Assembly: GCA_024803745.1 (NCBI GenBank)
Contig: JANJXV010000013.1
Location: 4,340,001-4,404,000 of the forward strand
Source of the DNA: Megascapheus bottae
Taxonomy: Eukaryota; Chordata; Mammalia; Rodentia; Geomyidae
DNA: 64,000 nt
Reading direction: 5' to 3'
Shown: positions 12,585 to 23,610 of the stretch, in pieces
Numbering within the stretch: position 1 is the first letter of the stretch
Layout: each line of letters starts with the position of its first letter
The notes under the pieces: generated by a model
The model's database searches: none
Told to the model about the DNA's origin: nothing
Seen by the model: only the letters and a program-made list of their open reading frames with translations
Program-made: the position numbers and the translations under genes

Positions 12585-12995
12585 CCTAAGTACAAAATAA
12601 CAATTTCACACACAAATGTCAAAGAGAAACTATTCAATGTAAGAATAAAATCACCAGAGAGAGGAGATAACTACCCTCAAAGGAACCCTAATTAAATGAG
12701 TAGCATCTTTCTGTCAACATGAAAACCTTCCCAAAACTCAGTGGTGTGATATCTTCAAAGTGCAGAGGGAAAATAACTGCCAGTTTAGACATCTTGCACA
12801 CGTGTGGCCAGCATTTAAATTTGGAATGTAAGATATTTTCCATTCATCTACCAACCTTTGCTGAAAAGATGCAGAAATCAGTACATTCTTACTAAATAGA
12901 AATAGTAAAATATGTTTGTACATTAGTGTAGTTAATGTAACTTTTAGATACAAATATGTGTTGTAAATAAAACCTATACTTGTAAATTGATACTA
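12585..12995 (+). mobile_element. Ancient mammalian L1 fossil
   Basis: The block at about 12735-12790 (GTGATATCTTCAAAGTGCAG then GGAAAATAACTGCCA) matches a well-known part of old L1M elements. Flanks are too diverged to bound accurately. Confidence 0.5.
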
Positions 12996-13012
12996 ACTAA
13001 ATGTAACTTTTC

Positions 13013-13236
13013 TTTTTGTGGGTCATGGAGCTTGTGCTCAGCCTGGGTCCATGAGCTCTTCAGCTCAAGGCTACCACCCTACCCTTGAGCCAGGCCCCTC
13101 TTCCTGTTTTCTAGAGGTTAACTGGAGATAAGAGTCTCAGGTCCTTTTGTGTCCCCTGCTGGCTTTGAAGCTTGACCCTTAGATCTCAGTCTCCTGAGTA
13201 GCTAGGATTAAAGGTGTGAGCCACCTCATCTGGCTG
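13013..13236 (-). mobile_element. B1-Geo dimeric SINE
   Basis: In reverse it starts with a B1-like left half (GTGAGCC...TAATCCTAGCTACTCAGGAG in sense), followed by a middle region near 13100-13160 and the Geo half (GGGTAGGGTGGTAGCC... sense) ending near 13020. Structure matches copies at 48.6 and 54.7 kb. Confidence 0.8.
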
Positions 13237-13820
13237 TAACATTTTTTATGTAAACAAAAAGTGTGACAAATTTAGAATTCAGGGAAGGTGGGTCATAAGG
13301 AAAAGTTCAGGACATAGTTATGTATCATTGAGTCAAAATTTTCAAAAATGGCCATAGACACAGAATAATTCTAGATTTTATTGAAATATATAATAAAATA
13401 TACAAGTTCAAATTCAAGAAATAACACCATTCCAAGGATAAACCTGGGAAAATGAACATTTCTGCACAAGAAGATGACAGAGAAGAGGAAGACAAAAAGA
13501 AAACAGAGAAAATAGTATTTAAGCATTGATTATAGTATTCATGATACTTAAAAGTGTAAAACAATTCACATTCATCACAGGAGAAATCCCATGAATAAAA
13601 TGATGTTTTTCTGATAGATATCTATGGTACAATAAAATAATGTTCATATATTATAATTATATATGTATAAATCTATAAAATATATCTACATTGAAATTTT
13701 TATGAAATTGGAAGTATAGTAAAATACATATAGGATAATGCCACTTATGCAAACATGTCAAAGCCACTCAAAATTAGTACACTCAGGAAGAATGATGGAA
13801 TGTGGATGACTTTGACCAAG
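13237..13820. other. AT-rich single-copy stretch
   Basis: No gene and no young repeat. Some blocks may be old L1 fossil continuing from 12.6 kb, but I cannot support that firmly. Confidence 0.4.
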
Positions 13821-14048
13821 ATGCAATACATTTTTTTTTTTTTTGCCAGTCCTGGGCTTGAGCTCAGGGCCTGAGCACTGTACTTGGACTTTCTCGAGGC
13901 TAGAGCTCTACCACTTGAGCCTCAGCACCACTTCCGGCTTTTTTTTTCTATGTATGTGGTACCAAGAAATCGAACCCGGGTCTTCGTGCATGCTAGGCAA
14001 GCACTTTAACCACTAGGCCAAAATCCCGGCCCAATGCAATACATTTTT
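13821..14048 (-). mobile_element. IDL-Geo SINE with target duplication
   Basis: The element spans about 13831-14033, including T15 at its 3' end. ATGCAATACATTTTT occurs at 13821-13835 and again at 14034-14048, partly merging with the tail. The ID-half B box (GAACCCGGGT in reverse) is nearly intact, so this is a fairly young copy. Confidence 0.92.
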
Positions 14049-14183
14049 ATAAGTTGAAATGTTGAATTGGAATCCTTTTGTAAAAGTACTTAAAGATAAT
14101 AAAATAAAGTAGCACCTAATATACCCTATTCATGATAAAGATTGTCTCTGGAAAGGTATAGAGATAAATTTATACTACGATAT

Positions 14184-14300
14184 TGCTCTGCTACCTGAGC
14201 CACAGCACCACTTTTGGCTTTTTCTGTGTCTGTCCAACTGAGGTTTGTGCTTTGTGCATGCTAGGTGAGCGCTCTACCACTAGGCTATGCTCCTGGTCCC
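14184..14300 (-). mobile_element. Partial IDL-Geo SINE
   Basis: Only the ID-like half and the start of the Geo half remain (CTACCACTAGGC near 14275, TGAGCCACAGCACCAC near 14198). The 3' part of the element is missing. Confidence 0.75.
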
Positions 14301-14395
14301 AGTATCTGTTTGTTTTTTTTTTAAATTATTCCTTCTAATAAAGAGAAAAATCTAAGCCCAGAAAATAGAAAATGTTTCAAAAAGTCTGGGGTCAA

Positions 14396-14545
14396 TAATT
14401 TTATTTTATTTTTTATTGTTGGGGTAATATATAGAGGGGTTACAGTGACATTCACCAGGTAGTAGGTACATTACTTCTCACACATTGATACACTTTCTCA
14501 TGTTTTTGTCCCCATTTCCCCCCTTCCACCCCCTTCCAATCACTA
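14396..14545 (-). mobile_element. L1 3' end fragment
   Basis: A T-rich start, GGGGTTACAGTGACATTCAC, the GTAGTAGGTACATTACTTCT block and the C-rich UTR end near 14545. It is a very short insertion with no coding part. Confidence 0.8.
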
Positions 14546-14644
14546 TGTTTAAATATGGGGTTCCTAATAAGCTGTACTTTTTACTGTCTTTGTGAGCAGA
14601 ATGAACTATCTGTATGTTTTCCCATTTAAAAGTGATGACTATTA

Positions 14645-15520
14645 ATTAACTGTGACTATTTCTCAGAGTTGCTACAAAAAGTTAATGAGCTAATATTTGT
14701 AAGGCACTTAATATAATCCTTTGTGGACATTTTGGTGCATAAACTCACATTTACTAATTGCCTTTTAGATGCCAAGCTCTAAGCAGTGTGAGGGAAATAC
14801 ATCAATTAGTCAGAAACAAGTGGCCTTTCCCACCAAAGAATTTGTCATCAGAAGACGAGGCAGAACTTTAACAAATAATTAGAAGTGGAATTGTTTTATA
14901 AAAGAATCTTCTGGGGTAACTGAGTGCCAGGATAAAGATGTTACAAATAGCATCTGTTTCTTTACTTTCCCTCACTGATTCATCCAGACAACATGGTGAC
15001 TGATACCTGCATGCCAAAGACTATTAGATGTAGAAGGAACAACCACAGCAGGGGAAAAGGTAGGCCTAGCCATAGCTGTCTCTGAAGGGTAAGCTTTTTA
15101 AGGCATAAGAGACAAAAATCAAGGTAAATAAGTAAAACAGCATTTGATTGTTTTACATGTTGGAAAGAAATGAAATATTTGGGAATTATGATTTGAAGAA
15201 GCACATAAAGGGAAAGACCTTATCTGATAAAGTGACATGGGAACAAAGACCTCTCAAGAATTAAAAGGGAGAAGAAGCACTAAACAATGCTAGGAGAAGA
15301 AGGAACAATATCATTCAGGGGTATTTGAATATATCATTCATTCAAAAGAATAAAGACTCTTGGGAGGCAGGTGAAAAGCAAATAGTAATGAACAGACAAA
15401 AGTGTCTCAATATAGAAAAAGTTATCAAAAAAAGTATCACAGCATGAAAGAGAGAATAGCAATAGATGAAACTAGCCAGGTTGGAAGGGAAAAAATGAAG
15501 TATGGAACTGGATATAGTGG
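14645..15520 (+). mobile_element. MIR and L2 fossils
   Basis: 14645-14740 resembles the MIR 3' region (AGAGTTGCTACAAAAAG, TTAATGAGCTAATATTTG). From about 14760 the order matches L2: ATGCCAAGCTCTAAGC, ACCAAAGAATTTGTCATC-like block, then AGTGACATGGGAACAAAGAC and CAATGCTAGGAGAAGAAGG at 15225-15310. Both are ancient and highly diverged. Confidence 0.6.
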
Positions 15521-16278
15521 GAAGGATATTGGATTTCTGGATTGTGCTTTCTCTGTACTGAGAAGTCTTTTTCTTGGGGTAGACGGCCTTCAGCTAGTAT
15601 ATTCTAACATATACTCTTTCATTTTGTTGTGATGGAAGTAAGTTTGTGCTACTTAGTTTCATTCAGGTCTTGGTTTTGAAACATTGGTTCTAAAATATTG
15701 GCCTCTTGAGTTCCATTTGGATTTTGTAAGTACCACCCCCTAACACCCGTACTTCTGTGACATCTCCAGATGGGGTCTTCATTAAGGTAACTGGACATCT
15801 ATCATGATGCCCTCAACACAAAATGAAAAGATAGCTGGCTTTCTTAAACCATAGGCTCAATGCCACTCTGCATTAAGAAAATTTTAGGTTACTCTTAAGT
15901 CTGTAGGGGAAAAGAAGAGAAAAAGACATACGTAATGAATACTTAATGTCTTCACTCATTAAAGATAATCTTTACTACAGCCTGATTTCTTGTCTCAAAT
16001 GATCCATGTCCCATCCACCCGCAAACTATCCTTCCCTTCTATCCCAAAACCTCCAGCTCATTTTATTGAAGAATCCAAGTTTGGATGTAAAAGGTGAATA
16101 TTTTAAGGTATAGTCAGTTTTCCTACAAAAGTCTGAACACCTGTGAACCAGAGACACAAGTGACCTGTCCTCCACAAACAGTGGAAATGATTTTTATTTT
16201 TCAAGCTAGTAAATTCTTGTTGGAGATACCTCTTTCAGATTTTACTTGAAAATTGAACAAATGTGTGACTTTTCTAAA
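15521..16278. other. Single-copy stretch, no gene seen
   Basis: Mixed composition, no SINE or young L1, no frame with splice signals that stands out. Confidence 0.45.
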
Positions 16279-16490
16279 ATGCCAAGCTCCAGTGGTTCAC
16301 TCTTGTACGCTTAGCACTTTAGAAGGCTGAAATCTGAGAATCATGCTTCAAAGACAGCCTCAGCAGGAAAGTCTGTGAGACTCATCTCCAAGAAACCACC
16401 AAAAAAGCCAGAAGTTGAGCTGTGGTTAAGTGATAGTTCCCATGCCCAGAGTTCAAGCTCTAGTACTAGCACAAAAATCAAAGAAAGAAA
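16279..16490 (+). mobile_element. B1-Geo dimeric SINE, diverged
   Basis: A B1-like left half (CAGTGGTTCACTCTTGTACG, AAGGCTGAAATCTGAG), the AAAGTCTGTGAGACTCATCT linker, and a Geo half with GAGTTCAAGCTC at about 16449. Confidence 0.78.
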
Positions 16491-16529
16491 TGAACTTTTT
16501 GAGTCATATGAGTAGTTATATACACCTTT

Positions 16530-18947
16530 AAAAATGAAAATCAATTTGTAGATAGCCCTTGGCAAGATGGTCATTTTCACGATATTGATTCTTCCAATTC
16601 AGGAGCATGGGAGGTTTTTCCATGTCCTCAGTTCTGCTTTAATTTCCTTTTTTAGGGTTTTAAAGTTTTCATCAAAAAGGTCCTTTACATTCTTAGTTAA
16701 GATAATTCCTAGGTACTTTATTTTCTTTCAGGCTATTGCAAAAGGAGTTGCTTTCCTGATTGTTGCCTCATTCCTCTCACTGTTGGCGTAGAGGAAGGCA
16801 GTTGATTTTTGAGGGTTAATTTTAGGCCCTGCTACCCTTCCAAAGTTTTGAATCAGTTCAAGGAGCTTGGGAGTAGAGTCTATAGGATTCTTTAAATACA
16901 GGATCATGTCATCTGCAAAGAGGGAAAGTTTTACTTCCTCTTTCCCTATTTGGATCCCCTTTATGCTTGCTTCTTGCCTTATTGCACTGGCTAGGAATTC
17001 TCGTACTATGTTAAAGAGGAGTGGAGAGAATGAAATCCTTGTCTTGTTCCTGATTTTAGAGGGAATGGCTTTAGCTTTTCGCCATTAAGTATAATACTAG
17101 CTGTGGGTTTGTCATATATAGCGCAATACCCATCAATATCTCAATGTCATGCTTTAAAGAAATAGAAGAGGCAATCCAAAATTTCATATGGAATAATAAA
17201 AGACCCCATATAGCAAAAACACTTCTTAGCAGAAAGAACAGCTCAGGAGGAATTTCAATACCAAACTTTAGACTCTATTATGGAGCTATAATTATCAAAA
17301 CAGCTTGGTACTGGCACAAGAACAGGCCTGCAGAATAATGGAATAGAACTGAAGACCCAGATATTAAACCACAGAACTATGGCCACCTAATCTTTGACAA
17401 GGGAGCCAAAAAAATAGAATGGAAGAAAGATAGCCTCTTCAACAAGTGGTGCTGGCAGAACTGGTTAAGCATCTGCAGAAAACTAAAAGTGGATCCTTCT
17501 TTGTCACCCTGTACTAGAATTAATTACAAATGGATCAAAGACCTGGAGGTAAAAGCCGACACTCTGAAAACTTTACAAGAGGAAATAGGAAATACACTAT
17601 ACCTCCTGGGCACAGGTTGAAACTTTCTTAATAAGGACCAAGAATCACAACAAATCAGAGAAAGGCTGGATAAGTGGGACTGCATTAAACTGCAGAGCTT
17701 TTTTTGTACGGCAAAGGACATAGCTAGTAAATTAATTAGGAAGCCTACAGAGTGGGAGAAGCTCTTCACCAACCATACAACAGACAAAGGCCTCATATAT
17801 AAAATATATGAACAGCTCAAAAAATTGAATCAATCCAAAATTAATCTCCAAAGTAACAACCATCCCATTAAAAGATGGGCCAAAAAGTTAAAGAGAGTCT
17901 TCTCTGAAGAAGAAACAAAATGGCCTATAGAGACATGAAGAAATGCTCAACATCTCTGGTCATAAAAGAAATGCAAATCAAAACAACTCTAAGATTCCAC
18001 CTTACTCCAGTTAGAATGGCCAGGATCAAGAAACCTAATAACAACAGATGCTGGAAGGGATGTGGCCAGGAGGGATCACTACTACACTGTTGGTGGGAGT
18101 GCCAACTCATTCAACGACTATGGAACGCTTTCCATAGTGGCAGTTCCTCAAAAGACTAAACATAGAGCTCCACTATGACCCAGCAATTCCACTAGTTGGC
18201 ATTTACCCAATCATCCAGAAACAAGGACAGACTAAATCCACCAGTACAACAATGTTCATTGCAGCACTATTTACCATAGCAAAGATATGGAACCAACCTA
18301 GATGTCCCTCAGTTGATGAGTGGATCAACAAGATGTGGTATTTGTACACAATGGAATTCTATGCTGCTGTCAGAAAGAATGACATTGCCCCATTTGTTAG
18401 GAAATGGAAAGACTTAGAAAAAATCATATTAAGTGAAGTAAGCCAGACTCAAAGGAACATAGGCTCAATGGTTTCCTTCATTTGTCATAATCAGTAGAAA
18501 TCTTGGGCTCTCCTAGCAGAGATTTGCAATAGAGCAAAATCTTGATACAAAAGGCCACATAGTAGGACACTAAATGAAAGGATTCTAGGATATAGAAACA
18601 AGCCATAAAATGAATGATTGTTGTTCTTAAGGTACTATGTTATCTCTCATCTCTTTTGCTGTCCCTTGGTTATCTCATATTGTTACAGTATCTCATTTTG
18701 TTACCTGATATATGGGATATATTTGTATTTGGTTATTTGAAATTGATTAGGGAAGGGGGGAAAACCAAGATGGGGGGTGGAGGGAAGGGTAATGGGGACC
18801 AAGACATGTGAAAGGGTATCAATGTATGTGAATTAATGCACCTTCTATCTGGCAAATATCATGTAACCCTTCTATTAATTACAATAAAAATATATGAAAA
18901 AATAAAAAGGAAGAAAGGAAGAAAATGAAATAAAAAATGAAAATCAA
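16530..18947 (+). mobile_element. Twin-primed L1 with 15-bp target duplication
   Basis: From about 16545 to 17124 the L1 ORF2 is on the minus strand (sense reading includes the [12 protein letters not shown] reverse-transcriptase motif near 16890-16925). From about 17125 it switches to the plus strand and continues through ORF2 ([27 protein letters not shown] near 17388-17462) to the C-terminus near 18495, a 3' UTR with a G-rich tract and an A-rich tail near 18880. AAAAATGAAAATCAA flanks it at 16530-16544 and 18933-18947. ORF2 sense is the plus strand for the 3' part. In-frame stops and frameshifts (for example near 17620 and 17920) show that it is dead. Confidence 0.92.
18772..18797 (+). other. 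G-quadruplex-type tract in L1 3' UTR
   Basis: G runs of 6, 3, 3 and 4 bases separated by loops of 4, 2 and 4 bases fit the four-tract quadruplex pattern. G-rich polypurine tracts are a known feature of L1 3' UTRs. Folding is an inference. Confidence 0.65.
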
Positions 18948-19481
18948 ATTGGAACTTACTATATTCTTCCTAGAAATCTCTCTCCAAATGGACAAGATCA
19001 TTGATCATATTTCTATTTTTCACAGTAATCAAGCAGTAATATCCTACTTTATACTGTAACACAAGTAACCTTTTCTTCAGCCTCCCATCACAGTGCCCTC
19101 CCTTGCTCTCCAGATTTCACTAGGAGTCTCCTGATATACCTCTCCTGAGGCTCTGACACCTACCCAGGTCCAAAGCCAATGTTGTATCATGTCAGCTTTG
19201 GTTATATCCAAAGCCGTTAAGATTGTTTATTTCAATGTAGCAAAATATCTCCTAACCCAGAGGTTTCACATAACATTATTTATCCTTCATGCTTCTGAGG
19301 TTAACTGAGCTCAAACAGTAAATGCCTCAGTGGACTTATTTGGTGTCTTTCAGGTGTCTAGCAGCTGGAGCTGAACTCAGAAGCCTCACTAGTCTATGGA
19401 GATTGCTGAGTTTCTTGTTCTCTGTATGTCACTTCATATTTTGCCTTTCTACAAATATATAACTTGGATGTATTAAGATAT
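18948..19481. other. Single-copy spacer between two L1s
   Basis: No gene seen. It separates two L1 3' ends that face each other. Confidence 0.5.
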
Positions 19482-20342
19482 TCACACAGGTTCTTTTTTT
19501 CCTTTTTCTTTTTTCCATATATTTTTCTTGTAATTAATAGAAGGGTTACATTATATTCACCAGATAGGGGGTGCATTACTTCACATACATTGATACCCTT
19601 TCTCATGTCTTGGTCCTTACTTCCCTGCTCCCCTGACCGCTCATGTTATTTCCCCCCTTCCCTATCCTATTTCAAATAACCAAATATGCATATATCCAAT
19701 ATATCAGATAACAAGGTGAAGTACTGTAACAATATGAGATAACCAAGGGACAGCAAAAGAGATGAGAGATAACATAGTGCATTAAGAACAACAATCACAC
19801 ATTATATGGCTTTTGTCTCTATATCTTGGAGGTCCTTTCATTTAGTGTCATGCTATATGGATGGCCTTATGTATCTAGATTTTGTTTTATTGTAAATCTC
19901 TGCTAGGAAAGTCCAAGGTTTCTACTGGTTAGGACAAATGAGGCAAACCATTGAGCCTACTATGTTCCTTTGAGTCTGGCTTACTTCACTTAATAGGATT
20001 TTTTCTAAGTCTTTCCATTTCCTAACAAATGGGGCAATGTCATTCTTTCTGACAGCAGCATAGAATTCTATTGTGTATAAATACCACATCTTGTTGATCC
20101 ACTCACCAACTGAGGGACATCTAGGTTGGTTCCATATCTTTACTATGGTAAATAGTGCTGCAATGAACATTGCTGTGCTAGTGGCTTTAGTATGTCTGGA
20201 CGATTGGGTAAATGCCAAATAGTGCAATTGCTGGGTCATAGGGGAGCTCTATGTTTAGTCTTTTGAGGAATGCCATAATGACTTCCATAGTGGTTGAATG
20301 AGTTTGCACTCCCACCAACAGTGTAGTAGTCACACAGATTCT
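19482..20342 (-). mobile_element. 5'-truncated L1 with 13-bp target duplication
   Basis: The L1 spans about 19495-20329 on the minus strand: T-rich tail, 3' UTR with C-rich tract near 19630-19670, then the ORF2 C-terminus (MFIAALFTIVKIWNQPRCPS and IEFYAAVRKNDIAPF in sense). TCACACAGGTTCT (19482-19494) and TCACACAGATTCT (20330-20342) are the duplicated target, one mismatch. Only about 835 bp remain. Confidence 0.9.
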
Positions 20343-20402
20343 ATACATGTGTTTTGTTTTTTCTAACACATGTATAGACCACAGTTCTCTGACCACAGTT
20401 CT
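20340..20402. repeat. 14-bp perfect inverted repeat and 12-bp direct repeat
   Basis: TCTATACATGTGTT at 20340-20353 pairs exactly with AACACATGTATAGA at 20365-20378 across an 11-base loop. GACCACAGTTCT then occurs twice, at 20377-20388 and 20391-20402. The hairpin begins right at the edge of the L1 target duplication. Confidence 0.85.
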
Positions 20403-20719
20403 TACATGAAAACTGGGTCCCCAAAGCAGAAGTTGACATGCCTCCTAAAGGCTTAAACACAGAACTGGACAATGTAATTTCCACCAATTAAGTCTCAGAC
20501 TAGTCCAGATTCTGTATGGGAGGAAATTACATAGGTTTGTGTAAGTTTCCAAAAGTTTATTCTAAGTCTCAGGCAGCAGAACAGACAGGGGATGGGGAAT
20601 ATTGAAGTAAATAGAGACAGAGAATTGTGTAATCAGATGAAAACATTGAAGATGGCAAGGATTAAATTGTATCAGACAGATAACAGAACTATTGATTACA
20701 AGGGAAGAATAGGTACTTA
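20403..20719. other. Single-copy stretch, no gene seen
   Basis: About 300 bp with no repeat or frame that I can support. Confidence 0.45.
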
Positions 20720-20909
20720 TTGGCCAGTCCTGGGACTTGAACTGGGGGCCTGAGCATTGTCCTTGGTCTTTTTCTTCAAGGCTAGTGTTTTGCCACTTGA
20801 GCCACAGCACCACTCCTGGCTTTTCTATGTATGTCGTACTGAAGAATCAAACCCGGGTCTTTGTGCATGGTAGGTAAGCACTCTACCACTAGGCCAAAAT
20901 TCTGGCCCT
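20720..20909 (-). mobile_element. IDL-Geo SINE
   Basis: In reverse: ID-like half (CTACCACTAGGCC near 20885, AACCCGGGTC near 20850) and the Geo half (CCACTTGAGCCACAGCACCA near 20792). The TTGGCCAGTCCTGGG end at 20718 is typical of the Geo 3' end. Confidence 0.85.
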
Positions 20910-21240
20910 GCTTCTGAATTTTGAGATATCATTCATTGAGACTTACTGTGGTGGAGTAAAATGAATGAAGACTTACTTAGTCTGTGAGACACGTTTAGAC
21001 CTATAAGTGATAAATTAAATGTGTAAAAGGTAAAGGTGCAGCTAAAAGTGTAGGCATAGAAGTTTGCGGATTAGGGCAAGATATAAACATTTCATAATCA
21101 TCAGAATATATATATATATATATGATGTTTAAAAATAAGATTGTAGATGAGACCCTCAAAAAGAGATTACAGATAAAGAAGTGAGGTTAGGATGAAATCC
21201 AGAATAGCCCGACTTTACAGTGTGAGGAATTGTGGGGAGG
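20910..21240. other. Short single-copy stretch with (AT)n
   Basis: Contains an (AT)n run at about 21106-21123. No gene. Confidence 0.5.
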
Positions 21241-21470
21241 TAGATGATGGTGGCTCATGCCTATAATCTTAGCTATTCAGGTGACTGAGATCTAACAATC
21301 ACAGTTTGAAGCCAACTTGGGCAGGGAAGTCTGTGAGACTCTTACTAATCTCCAGTTAAGCCCCAAAATGTCAAAATAGAGCTGTGGCTAATATTGAGCA
21401 TCCAAAGCTCAGCAACAGTGGCCAGGCCCTGAGTTCAAGACCCTCAACTGGCACAAAAAGTAACATGAAA
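21241..21470 (+). mobile_element. B1-Geo dimeric SINE
   Basis: B1-like half GGTGGCTCATGCCTATAATC at about 21249, linker GTCTGTGAGACTCTTACTAA, and a Geo half with CCCTGAGTTCAAGACCC near 21425. Ends in an A-rich tail. Confidence 0.82.
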
Positions 21471-21689
21471 AGAATAGTACAGCTGAGGTGTTGCTCAGAA
21501 ACCTTGCCTGGCATACCCAAACCTTCACTTCCTAGTGTTAGAGAAGGAATATGAGAATCCAGGCTAGGCAGGGGTTTCAGAGCTGTGGTATGTGTGAAAG
21601 ACAGGGACACGTCTTTTGGAGACTATCAGTGACTGTCATTTCATCTTGAAGAGTTATCATTAATATGTAATTTATTTATATAATTAAAT
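21471..21689. other. Short single-copy stretch
   Basis: No repeat or gene recognised. Confidence 0.4.
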
Positions 21690-21985
21690 AGCTACTCCCT
21701 TTGTCCTACATTAGAATGTAAACTCTAAGAGAGCAAGTCTTTCTGTTTGCTTTATTGTTGTAGCTAGCCCCTAACATTAGGCCCAGTTCATAATTCATAC
21801 CATTCATTATTCATGTATCCAATTTATTTATTCAGTGATTCTAAGAAGTTAATGATTATTCTCATTTTATAGAAAAGGAAAGTTGAAGATCAGTAATGTC
21901 AGATTCGCATAGGAGATAAGTTGGATAGCCAAATTTCACCTCCACATAACTGATTCTGATTCTGTTATTTTCACTAAATTGTTCC
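21690..21985. mobile_element. L2 (+) and MIR (-) fossils
   Basis: 21690-21840 resembles the forward L2 3' region (TAGAATGTAAACTCTAAGAG, then TAGCCCCTAACATTAGGCCC). 21855-21985 resembles reverse MIR (TTCTCATTTTATAGAAAAGG...). Both are old and strongly diverged. Confidence 0.5.
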
Positions 21986-22069
21986 TCAGCTGCTAGGAAT
22001 GTTCATGAGCACAAGTTAACAGAATAGTCTAGACTTGAATGCTTAGGTATAGTTTTAAAAGCAACATAA

Positions 22070-22350
22070 TGGTAATTGCTGTTTGATTAAACCTGTGATT
22101 GGAATAATAAAAGCTGTACTTGGATCTGTGCAAGTTGCGCTCTTAAAATGCAAGCATTCTTCAAAACAACATTAATATGCACATTAATTTGGTTTGCATC
22201 TGATTTGCATATCGATCAGTTTATTTGTGCTTCAAGTAACAGGGAAAGTGTACACATATGTAATATATTAAATAATGTGACCCAAGCAGTCCTTGAAACA
22301 TATGCACTGCAAAACAACCAATAATTTTAACTAATTACATTAATCTTTTT
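22070..22350. promoter_or_regulatory. Candidate conserved enhancer-like element
   Basis: Non-repetitive sequence with dense homeodomain and POU motifs. GTTTGCAT (22192-22199), a perfect octamer ATTTGCAT (22203-22210), ATTAATATGCACATTAAT (22171-22188), ATCGAT (22211-22216) and TAATTA near 22333 are visible. The octamer is the POU-factor site. Conservation is inferred from motif density and the absence of repeat features, not measured. No target gene is in the window. Confidence 0.45.
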
Positions 22351-23284
22351 AAATGTGTGGTTCTTTCTTTGTCCATGCATGTTACTTTTTGTTGTTTCTT
22401 ACTCAAATTTTAATTTATCTTGGAGGCAGAGCTGGAATAGTTGGAACAGGAAGTCAGTTAGAGGCTGAAGAGAAGGTACAGTAAGGCACCTGAGATGTAG
22501 GTCATCAAGGACTAAGAGGGATGAGAAACAGGGAGACCATCAGAGGAAGTGGCTGGGGTTTGGAGAACTCTCCTCCATCCCATCTCCTTAAAATCACTGA
22601 TGTTAACCGTAGCTAACCTGCTCATTTGAAATTACTGTATGCTATTACTTTGTTGGCAATTTATATGCATTCTCTTTATGTATCATACATATGCACAAAT
22701 ACATACATATATTCAACTGGATATTGAACCCATTAAATGAATTTGAGCAACCACCATGCCATCATCATTGCTTATCTGTGTCATGGGAAATAAAGAACTT
22801 ACGTATACATAAACATAAATATATATATAGTGATATAATTTATGTATATGCCTCTTGTATATAAATAAATGGGATAAATACTACATGTATAATATATAAT
22901 TTATAAATGCATGCACACAAATGATATGTATCATATAATGGAGAATAATATACACACATGTATATGGGTATGTGTGAATATTCCTATAGAGAAATACATA
23001 ATATGTACACACATGTAACTATCTAAAAACAGTATGTGTGTATATACAAGTAATGTATGTATATACTTATCACCATTGTACAAGGAAATGATGCTCATGC
23101 TGGTACTTAAAATATATTTAATGTGCCTACTGTTTTCAGGAGACTAGTGTCCTGTGTTCAGGACTAGTTCATAATGTTAAAGTAATGTTGATTTTTAGGC
23201 ATATAATGAACAGAGTCATGTAATTTTAAAATTATGTATGAGTGAGTTGTGGAAGGAATTTAAAGAAATGTAATTCTAACTTTT
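22351..23284. other. AT-rich stretch with degenerate TA/TG microsatellite
   Basis: About 22680-23070 is a decayed mixture of ATAT, ACAT and TGTA repeats. No gene. Confidence 0.6.
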
Positions 23285-23610
23285 GATACTTAACAAGAAA
23301 TCTTTATTGAGTTGTAATTAGTGTACATGCAGTACATATGACGAGTAAAATTTAGTGTGTTCGGACATATTTATACATCCCCAAAATAACCACTACAATT
23401 AAGGTACTAATCATATTTGCCATCTCCAAATGTATTATCATACACTACTGTTGGTGATAATAACACCACTTAAGGTCTACTCTCTTCAGAATTTTTTGTG
23501 TCCAATATAGCACTGTGAACTACAGGCACCATACCTAACAGACCTCCAGAACTGTCTTGCATAACTGGAATTTGTGCTATTGTACAACATTTCTTGTGGC
23601 TCTTATTTTA
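23285..23610 (-). mobile_element. Old mammalian L1 3' UTR fossil
   Basis: The order TCTTTATTGAGTTGTAATTA, CATATTTGCCATCTCC, TTAAGGTCTACTCTCTTCAG, CACTGTGAACTACAGGCACC, ATAACTGGAATTTGTGCTAT follows the reverse complement of mammal-wide L1M 3' UTRs block by block. Confidence 0.75.
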
